The notes below the pieces were generated by a model. The model had not been told where the DNA came from. It searched no databases and was given only the letters and a program-made list of their open reading frames with translations. Of a stretch of DNA of 64,000 bases, positions 1 to 5,897 are shown in pieces. This DNA comes from Gammaproteobacteria bacterium. Lineage in GTDB: Bacteria > Pseudomonadota > Gammaproteobacteria > Steroidobacterales > Steroidobacteraceae. The stretch lies in the NCBI GenBank assembly GCA_021323735.1, contig JAJPKM010000013.1, positions 1 through 64,000 of the forward strand. The letters are read 5' to 3'. Each line of letters opens with the position of its first letter. Position 1 is the first letter of the stretch. The translations under genes were made by a program, and so were the position numbers.

Positions 1-75
1 CGCAGCAACCTGCGATCGATGCAGCGCCGGCCGACCCTTGTGCAGGCATTCTGGAAACAAGTTGATTTGTTCTGA
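1..75 (+). CDS. C-terminal end of an unidentified gene (partial)
   Basis: Frame 1 is open from the left edge to a TGA at 73-75, and the next gene's ATG lies only 2 nt later. That spacing suggests a translationally coupled upstream gene of the same accessory operon. Only about 24 residues are visible (ending ...KQVDLF) and they match no family I recognise. Such a short open frame could also be chance, so the call rests mostly on the tight junction. Confidence 0.4.
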   Translation, partial: RSNLRSMQRRPTLVQAFWKQVDLF

Positions 76-77
76 AT

Positions 78-692
78 ATGTCACTTATTTATGCAAGACT
101 CAATAGTCAGATCTTGCCCGACCGACTTAACGACTTTGTGCGGCATTACGAAAAGCCCAAATCTCGCAAAGCCCTTACGGCTGAAAGCTATCGTATCGAA
201 GACTTCCTGCAAGGATTGAGCGCGTCCAGCCACGGTCAGACAATAGTTGATCGAGAAGCAGCCATTCCCCATTTCGATCAGCAAAAGGCTATTGTCGAAG
301 CAGCGCAAGCTCGTTTTAAGAGTTCTCTATTCGACATCAAGCAGCTTATGCAGGCCGATCTGTTGGACTCAGAGCTAGACGCCGCACGAGAACTCGCATC
401 TCACAATTTTCTCCGTGCCGCGGGCGCGGTCGCGGGAGTAGTTCTAGAGAAACATTTAGCGCAGGTTTGCACCAACCACGGACTTACTTCTTCCAAGAAG
501 CATCCGACAATTTCGGATTTTAACGATGCGCTGAAAAACGCCAACGCCATTGATATCGGAGCTTGGCGGTTCAACCAGTTTCTAGGCGATATCAGAAATC
601 AATGCGATCACGGCAGAACGCCCGAGCCAACGTCAGTACAGATCGGCGATCTCATTGAGGGCGTGAACAAGGTCTCCAAGACAATTTTTTAG
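78..692 (+). CDS. HEPN-like / DUF4145-like helical protein, putative RNase or defence accessory
   Basis: A 204-residue, mostly helical protein with no signal peptide or membrane segment. The C-terminal half has the layout of HEPN or DUF4145 domains: a helix with R-A-A-G-A-V-A-G-V-V-L-E-K-H-L (about residues 115-130) followed by a helix ending R173-N-Q-C-D-H178. R173-X4-H178 fits the RX4-6H motif that forms the active site of HEPN ribonucleases. The N-terminal half is unrecognised. It begins 2 nt after a possible upstream gene and lies 256 nt before a STAND-NTPase defence gene on the same strand. HEPN proteins are frequent RNase effectors in defence and toxin-antitoxin loci. The motif is short, so RNase activity is an inference. 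A non-catalytic DUF4145 protein is the main alternative. Confidence 0.6.
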   Translation: MSLIYARLNSQILPDRLNDFVRHYEKPKSRKALTAESYRIEDFLQGLSASSHGQTIVDREAAIPHFDQQKAIVEAAQARFKSSLFDIKQLMQADLLDSELDAARELASHNFLRAAGAVAGVVLEKHLAQVCTNHGLTSSKKHPTISDFNDALKNANAIDIGAWRFNQFLGDIRNQCDHGRTPEPTSVQIGDLIEGVNKVSKTIF

Positions 693-770
693 CTCCTACA
701 ATCTGCAACGCTATTGACGCAATGCCGAGGCGCCTTTTATCTTGCGGTCGCTGCGCTACATTCCCGGCGC

Positions 771-786
771 GGCCATCCGGATGGCC
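771..786. repeat. Perfect 16-bp palindrome GGCCATCCGGATGGCC
   Basis: The 256-nt gap between the HEPN-like gene and the STAND gene holds a perfect palindrome at 771-786 in a GC-rich stretch. A related palindrome (GGTGGCCAT, 2 nt, ATGGCCACC) occurs at about 3983-4002 in the tRNA-derived repeats, so both may belong to one dispersed repeat family. There is no T-tract, so it is not a typical intrinsic terminator. The rest of the gap shows no gene. Confidence 0.5.
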
Positions 787-948
787 GGGGCTGCTCGCCC
801 ACGCGGTGGTGAATAGCTACAAGTTACGATCACCTGCCCTTATATATAGTCGTGGTCGCCCAATATCCTAACCACGCATCAAATTGAAAATAATGTGCAC
901 GCATGCAGACGGAGAGGTAGGGTGGCCAGAGAGTCGGAGGACATTCGG

Positions 949-3213
949 ATGTCGGACTACGATTTCGCTGAACTCAATGACAAAGAGTTTGAAATTCTCT
1001 GCACTGATTTGATTGGTGATGAGCGTGGGCATCGATTCGAGCGCTTCAAGCCCGGAAAAGACGGAGGCGTGGATGGGCGTTATTTCGCCGAAGATCGCAA
1101 GGAAGTCGTCCTGCAGTGCAAGCACTGGCCTGGCACACCAATCGAGCAACTCCTGTCCACACTGGAGAAAAAAGAAACCCAAAAGGTATCGAAGCTCAAG
1201 CCCCAATCGTACATTCTGGCCATATCAAAACAGCTTTCCAGGCTTGATAAACAGGCCTTAAGAAAGGCATTCGGGCCCTTCATCAAACGCGAGGACGATA
1301 TTTACGGTCGCGAGGACCTGAATCAACTTCTAAGCACCCGCCCTCATGTATTGAAACGACATACAAAGCTTTGGCTCAAGAACGCCGAAGTCCTAACGTC
1401 AATATTAAATTACGCCATTCTTGGACGTAGCCTTTACGCTGTGGAGGCGATGTTGGCTGCCGCGCGCACCTACGTCAGAACAAACAGTCATCTCGCAGCA
1501 GTGCAGATCGCCGAAGCGAACGGCGTTGTAATCCTTTCGGGCGAGCCTGGAATCGGCAAAACCACACTCGCGGAACAACTGTGTCTTGAATACATCGCGA
1601 GTGGGTTTACATTATACAAAATTGCGGATGACGTTTCGGGAGCCGAAGCCGTCTTTCGAGCCGACGACAAGCAAATCTTTTATTTTGATGATTTTCTTGG
1701 GCGCAATTACCTGGAGGCGTTTCGAGGTACAACCGGATCGCAGATCGTCAATTTTATAAACCGCGTTTCAAAAGCCAAGAGCAACAAGCGGTTCATTCTG
1801 ACATCGCGAAGTACGATATTGAATCGAGGAAAATTCGTGATGGATTACTATCGACACGAAAACATCGAAAACAATGAATACATCCTGACGATCAAATCAC
1901 TTACACAAATGGATCGGGCGCGAATTTTGTACAACCACATATGGTTCTCCGTTCTGCCCCCTGAATATGTGGAGGAAATTTATAAGCACAAACGTTACCG
2001 AGATATCGTCGGGCACGCTAATTACAACCCGCGCCTCATCCAGTTCATAACCAATCACGATCGCCTGAAAGAGTGCGCGCCCGATAAGTATTGGGGCTGT
2101 ATTGAGCAACATTTGGACAATCCAGCCGAAGTATGGGAGAACCCTTTTTCGTGGCAACTTGAGCCGAACGGTCGCATTCTCGTCCTGCTGGTTGCCACAC
2201 ATGGGAGGGAAATATCCGAAGAATCGCTCGGGATGGCCTTTGCGCGATTCGCCTCCTCAGCTGCTACTCAGCACTTGATGGGTGGCCTGGATTTCCTCGG
2301 CACGGTAAAACAGCTTACGGGCTCATTCATTTCAAGGAGAATCAGGGACGGCGGGACACCGTTAATTGATCTTTTTAACCCATCTATCGGAGACTATGTT
2401 CTTCGGCGTTTTGCGTCGGATGCAACCGCCCTTTTCTTCGCGATCAAAAGCTTGCGATCACTTCCTCCACTGAAAACGCTCCAATCGCAAGTAAGGGATG
2501 AAGTGATATCAAAACATTCATATTCCTCGATCACAAATGATTTGCTTGCGGATATGTGTGAGGGGGCATTCAAAGGCTTCACTGTCGATTACATTGCAGA
2601 GATTATTATCTTAAACATTCCTTTCGTCGAAATCGATCATAAGCGGAAACGCCTAGTCAAAACCGCTATACAGGCACTCGTGCTAGACGACCTGCCATCC
2701 GATTGCTCAACGATCTCATACGTTTACCAATGGTCTATCGGCCAAAACATAGTTTCGGAGAACGCAATCTTTGATTTCATTGTCGCCGCAAGCAAAACTA
2801 ACCGAGACGAAGAGGAGGTTCGTTCGTTAGCCAACTTGTTAGGCGATTTGGATCAGGCAGATCCTCAGTGGACCGACGCACACGATGCGCTGCGTGATTG
2901 TGCAGTCGAGTGGATGGCGGATAGCTTGCCCTACTATGTCGGCGACAACGACATTTTAGCTAGCGTTGGGTTTGAGGAGTATCTATCCGCAGAACGAGCC
3001 GTCGAAAGCGCTGTCGAGGAAAAACTGAAGGAGTTTTCGGCCCTGCAATTTACAAATGCGGACGTAGAGTCGGCAACTTCTAAATTTGATGCACGCGAAG
3101 CTCTCGACGACCGGTACACAGGCAGCGCCACGCAGGAGAGCTATTCATTCAGTAATGTCGGGAACTCGCTGGAGAGATTCGACGATATCGACGATTTATT
3201 TGAGCGTGGATAG
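949..3213 (+). CDS. Mrr-like restriction endonuclease - nSTAND NTPase fusion (Avs-like defence protein)
   Basis: A 754-residue cytoplasmic protein. Residues about 1-110 are a restriction-endonuclease fold of the Mrr type: a F-E-x-L-C-x-D-L helix, then G-K-D-G-G-V-D42-G-R and V-V-L-Q56-C-K58-H, the D...(E/Q)xK catalytic core. Residues about 180-330 are a STAND P-loop NTPase with Walker A G-E-P-G-I-G-K-T-T (about 198-206) and Walker B Y-F-D-D (about 247-248). The remaining 400 residues are helical and probably act as sensor. I chose the ATG at 949 because GGAGG sits 7-12 nt upstream; an ATG at 895 would add 18 unlikely basic residues. STAND NTPases with nuclease effectors sense phage proteins and kill the infected cell (Avs family, established). 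Assignment of this protein to the nSTAND3 class is from overall layout. AT content is visibly higher than in the core genes, consistent with transfer. Confidence 0.85.
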   Translation: MSDYDFAELNDKEFEILCTDLIGDERGHRFERFKPGKDGGVDGRYFAEDRKEVVLQCKHWPGTPIEQLLSTLEKKETQKVSKLKPQSYILAISKQLSRLDKQALRKAFGPFIKREDDIYGREDLNQLLSTRPHVLKRHTKLWLKNAEVLTSILNYAILGRSLYAVEAMLAAARTYVRTNSHLAAVQIAEANGVVILSGEPGIGKTTLAEQLCLEYIASGFTLYKIADDVSGAEAVFRADDKQIFYFDDFLGRNYLEAFRGTTGSQIVNFINRVSKAKSNKRFILTSRSTILNRGKFVMDYYRHENIENNEYILTIKSLTQMDRARILYNHIWFSVLPPEYVEEIYKHKRYRDIVGHANYNPRLIQFITNHDRLKECAPDKYWGCIEQHLDNPAEVWENPFSWQLEPNGRILVLLVATHGREISEESLGMAFARFASSAATQHLMGGLDFLGTVKQLTGSFISRRIRDGGTPLIDLFNPSIGDYVLRRFASDATALFFAIKSLRSLPPLKTLQSQVRDEVISKHSYSSITNDLLADMCEGAFKGFTVDYIAEIIILNIPFVEIDHKRKRLVKTAIQALVLDDLPSDCSTISYVYQWSIGQNIVSENAIFDFIVAASKTNRDEEEVRSLANLLGDLDQADPQWTDAHDALRDCAVEWMADSLPYYVGDNDILASVGFEEYLSAERAVESAVEEKLKEFSALQFTNADVESATSKFDAREALDDRYTGSATQESYSFSNVGNSLERFDDIDDLFERG

Positions 3214-3459
3214 GGATCAACTATTTATCGTTCTGAGGTGTGTTCTTCGCTCGCGTTGAGTAGTCAGATCGATCACATATTGTAAAGCGGGACGGTCGCT
3301 CGCGCGGGGTAGATACCGCCTGCCATGGGCCACAATGTGGCCCAAAAGTAAGCCGGAGGCTATCCTGCATATCGCCCTAAATGCAGCGAAACTCAAACAA
3401 CCGTTCCGTCGAAACTCAATAGTCACACCGCTTACGAAGCCCTCCGTCCGTATCGACGA

Positions 3460-3816
3460 TCACGCCAGTGCGGGGCGTTGCTCGCTACGGCGCAAACGAG
3501 ATTTCTGCGCCGGCTGGACCGTCAGGCGCAATCCAAAAGCCGCCAAGATCACCGCGAGGGTATCGAGCCGAGGATTGCCCCGCTCGGAAAGTGTCCTGTA
3601 CAGCGTCTCGCGGGAGAGCCCGGTCTTGTCGGCTAGTGCGGCCATGCCTCCCACGGCGTCCACCACGGTGCGCAGTGCAACGGGTACCGCGCGTGCGTCA
3701 ACGTCCTCTAGCATGGCTTCAATGTACGCCGCGACCTCGGCCTCGCTTCGCAGGTGATCCGCTGCTCTGTACGGGCGGCTTGGGGAGGCGGGCTTTGTAG
3801 TCTTTCCAGTACGCAT
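3460..3816 (-). CDS. HigA-type addiction-module antidote protein, apparently without its toxin
   Basis: A 118-residue protein with a C-terminal helix-turn-helix typical of the 'putative addiction module antidote' family: V-D-A-V-G-G-M-A-A-L-A-D-K-T-G-L-S-R-E-T-L-Y-R-T-L-S and then G-N-P-R-L-D-T-L. In this family a RelE/HigB-like toxin gene normally sits directly upstream. Here the upstream side is non-coding repeat DNA (3845-4326), and no toxin-like frame is present downstream either, so the antitoxin is orphaned or has been recruited as a regulator. It is transcribed towards the STAND gene (convergent). The basic N-terminal extension (about 20 residues, rich in K, P and R) may be non-native if translation starts later. 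Confidence 0.75.
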   Translation of the reverse strand: MRTGKTTKPASPSRPYRAADHLRSEAEVAAYIEAMLEDVDARAVPVALRTVVDAVGGMAALADKTGLSRETLYRTLSERGNPRLDTLAVILAAFGLRLTVQPAQKSRLRRSEQRPALA

Positions 3817-3828
3817 GGGCTGACCATT

Positions 3829-3844
3829 GTAGCCTAAAAGCTAC
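3829..3844. promoter_or_regulatory. Inverted repeat GTAGC-N6-GCTAC upstream of the antitoxin gene
   Basis: GTAGC (3829-3833) and GCTAC (3840-3844) flank CTAAAA, 13 nt upstream of the antitoxin start. The position suits an autoregulatory operator, as is usual for HTH antitoxins. Inferred from position and symmetry only. Confidence 0.4.
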
Positions 3845-3870
3845 GACCTGGGAGAATGGACCGTTTAGGC

Positions 3871-4326
3871 TGGTGCCGCAAAGAGGATTACTCGGCGCTA
3901 TGCGCCTCGCCCCTGCGGGGCCACCCTTCGGATGTTCAAATCGCCTGCGGCGATTTGTACTCGGCGCTGCGCGCAAGCCCTGGGTGGCCATCCATGGCCA
4001 CCCGTGCGACGCATGTGTCGCACCCCTTCGGGCGTTCGCCGCCGCTGCGCGGCGGCGTCGAACCGGCTTTTTGTCTGTCAGGGGTTCGAATAGAAGCGTC
4101 GAACGCTCGGCCCCGACGAACTTCCCCATACTTTTTTGTAAATTGGTGCCGCAAAGAGGATTACTCGGCGCTACGCGCCTCGCCCCTCGCTGACGCTCGG
4201 GGCCGCCCTTCGGGCGTTCGCCGCCGCTATGCGGCGGCGTCGAACCGGCTTTTTGTCTGTCAGGGGTTCGAACTAACGCGCAGAGCGGCACTGACCGGCG
4301 AGCGTCAGTAAAAATTTTTGTAAGGT
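3871..4326. repeat. Tandem tRNA-Thr-derived repeats, probable remnants of integration at the tRNA 3' end
   Basis: The non-coding stretch 3845-4326 holds two related units. The 19-mer TGGTGCCGCAAAGAGGATT, which is the 3' end of tRNA-Thr read from the other strand, occurs at 3871-3889 and 4144-4162, and again inside the tRNA gene at 4327-4345. In both extra copies it continues ACTCGGCGCT instead of the tRNA T-arm. Each unit ends with GTCAGGGGTTCGAA (4077-4090 and 4259-4272), the T-arm in inverted orientation, preceded by a shared stretch of about 45 nt with the arm GCCGCCGC(T)...GCGGCGGC. Long frames across here are translations of the repeats, not genes. The copies fit att-like duplications left by elements that insert at a tRNA 3' end, or a tRNA-tail dispersed repeat. 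Confidence 0.75.
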
Positions 4327-4402
4327 TGGTGCCGCAAAGAGGATTCGAACCCCTGACCCACGCATTACGAATGCGTTGCTCTACCGACTGAGCTATTGCG
4401 GC
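4327..4402 (-). tRNA. tRNA-Thr (CGT)
   Basis: The minus strand folds into a complete 76-nt cloverleaf. The acceptor stem is GCCGCAA/TTGCGGC, and the D arm carries AGCTCAGTCGGTAGAGC. The anticodon stem ACGCA/TGCGT has loop TTCGTAA (anticodon CGT, threonine), and the T arm is GGGGTTCGAATCC-like. The 3' CCA is encoded. It lies 21 nt downstream of ispH on the same strand. Its 3' end faces the accessory region at 1-4326, the usual geometry for an integrated element. Confidence 0.95.
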
Positions 4403-4423
4403 ATTTTCGGAAGGGCGGGCATT

Positions 4424-5404
4424 CTAACCCGTGGCGTCGCCGGACGTAAGACTGCTGCCGTGGCGGGCGACGTCGCGCAGCGCCCTGGGCAGGGCGAATA
4501 TCACATGTTCCTTGCGGCCGTCCAATTCGGCGGCGACTTCCCCGCCCCATTGGCGTAGCTGCGTAATCACGCCTTGGACCAGGACCTCGGGTGCGGAGGC
4601 CCCGGCGGTCACGCCGACGGTTTTGACGCCCTCGAACCATTCCCGGCGGAGATCCTCGGGTCCGTCGACCAGGTATCCCGGCTTGACGTTCTTGTCGGCC
4701 ATTTCGCGCAGGCGGTTGGAATTGGAGCTGGATTTCGACCCGACCACCACCAGAACCTCGCAGCGGCCGATCAGGTCCTTGACGGCGTCCTGGCGATTTT
4801 GCGTGGCGTAGCAGATGTCTTCCTTCACCGGGGCCTTGAGTTCGGGGAACCGGACGCGCAGCGCGGCCACGATCGATGCCGTGTCGTCCACCGACAAGGT
4901 GGTCTGGGTAACAAACGCGACGTGGCGGGGATCGCGTACCTTCAGGACCGCCACATCCTCCACCGTTTGCACCAGGTAAATCGAGCCGCCGAGCGATGCG
5001 TCGAATTGCCCGATGGTGCCCTCCACCTCCGGGTGCCCGGCGTGGCCGATCAGGAACACTTCGCGCGCCTCGCGGGCGTAGCGCGTGATCTCCATGTGCA
5101 CCTTGGTGACCAAGGGGCAGGTGGCATCGAACACATTCAGCGAGCGGCGCTGGGCTTCTTGCTGCACCGCCCGCGGCACGCCGTGGGCGCTGAAAATCAC
5201 CGTGGCGCCGTCCGGCACCTCGTGCAGCTCTTCGACGAACACCGCGCCGATGGTGCGCAGGCGGTCCACCACGTACTTGTTGTGCACCACTTCTTGTCTG
5301 ACATAGATGGGCGCGCCGAACAGCGTGACGGCACGCTCCACGATATCGATGGCGCGATCGACGCCCGCGCAAAATCCGCGGGGATTAGCGAGTAAAATTT
5401 GCAT
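4424..5404 (-). CDS. ispH: 4-hydroxy-3-methylbut-2-enyl diphosphate reductase (IspH/LytB)
   Basis: A 326-residue [4Fe-4S] enzyme of the last step of the MEP isoprenoid pathway, converting HMBPP to IPP and DMAPP in the cytosol. The start [18 protein letters not shown] carries the first cluster cysteine. [11 protein letters not shown] and [10 protein letters not shown] carry the other two. S-S-N-S-N-R-L and the E/T/H active-site motifs (E-G-T-I-G-Q, T-Q-T-T-L-S) are present. The start at 5404 overlaps the lspA 3' end by 20 nt, and upstream in-frame codons lie inside lspA. It is last in the ribF-ileS-lspA-ispH operon. The fkpB gene often found between lspA and ispH in gammaproteobacteria is absent. 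Confidence 0.97.
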   Translation of the reverse strand: MQILLANPRGFCAGVDRAIDIVERAVTLFGAPIYVRQEVVHNKYVVDRLRTIGAVFVEELHEVPDGATVIFSAHGVPRAVQQEAQRRSLNVFDATCPLVTKVHMEITRYAREAREVFLIGHAGHPEVEGTIGQFDASLGGSIYLVQTVEDVAVLKVRDPRHVAFVTQTTLSVDDTASIVAALRVRFPELKAPVKEDICYATQNRQDAVKDLIGRCEVLVVVGSKSSSNSNRLREMADKNVKPGYLVDGPEDLRREWFEGVKTVGVTAGASAPEVLVQGVITQLRQWGGEVAAELDGRKEHVIFALPRALRDVARHGSSLTSGDATG

Positions 5405-5897
5405 CAGGTTTTCGTCTTCCTTCCAGCAAGGCATCCAACAGCAGACAGGCGGCACCGACCGTAATCGCTGAATCCGCCACGTTAAAGGCAGGAAAATACG
5501 CTCGATCCCAGTGAAAGTGAATGAAATCGATGACATGCCCCAAGCGGATGCGATCCAGGACATTGCCGAGGGCCCCGCCCAGCACCAGCGCGAGCCCGCA
5601 GGCCAGCAGGCCCTGAGCCTTTTCCCGGAGGCGCACCAGCCACACGATGATCCCGATGCTCACCACCAGCGCAAGCCCGATGAACACCCAGCGCTGCCAG
5701 CCGGAGGCCGAGGCCAAGAAACTGAACGCGGCTCCGACGTTGTGCATTCGGGTGATGTCCAGTACCGGCAGCACGCCGATGCGCTCGAATTCGCCGAAGT
5801 GCTCGGCGATGTAGTACTTGCTGGCCTGGTCCGCCACTACCACGAGCACCGACAACAACAGCCAGCTCGCCGCCCGACTTTGCTTGATCTGCGTCAT
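5385..5897 (-). CDS. lspA: Lipoprotein signal peptidase (signal peptidase II)
   Basis: A 170-residue inner-membrane aspartic protease that removes signal peptides from prolipoproteins. Four hydrophobic segments are visible. The catalytic aspartates lie in V-V-A-D-Q-A-S-K-Y and [10 protein letters not shown], with [15 protein letters not shown] between them. The start MTQIKQSR at 5897 makes an ATGA overlap with the ileS stop (5894-5897), implying translational coupling. Confidence 0.97.
   Translation of the reverse strand: MTQIKQSRAASWLLLSVLVVVADQASKYYIAEHFGEFERIGVLPVLDITRMHNVGAAFSFLASASGWQRWVFIGLALVVSIGIIVWLVRLREKAQGLLACGLALVLGGALGNVLDRIRLGHVIDFIHFHWDRAYFPAFNVADSAITVGAACLLLDALLEGRRKPDANFTR

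Noticed and set aside
3327-3343. GGGCCAC-AAT-GTGGCCC hairpin after the STAND gene as terminator
   Set aside because: No T-tract on either strand and 114 nt from the stop codon; a perfect palindrome but not an intrinsic terminator.
3871-4162. Two possible additional tRNA genes
   Set aside because: Only the last 19 nt of tRNA-Thr is copied; no D arm, anticodon arm or acceptor 5' strand follows.
3719-4311. Overlapping frames of up to 190 residues on both strands
   Set aside because: They translate the tRNA-derived GC-rich repeats; no ribosome site, no protein-like composition, and the same peptides recur with the repeat.
4365-5372. 335-residue frame overlapping ispH in another phase
   Set aside because: Arg/Gly/Ala-rich translation, same strand as ispH, crosses the tRNA-Thr gene.
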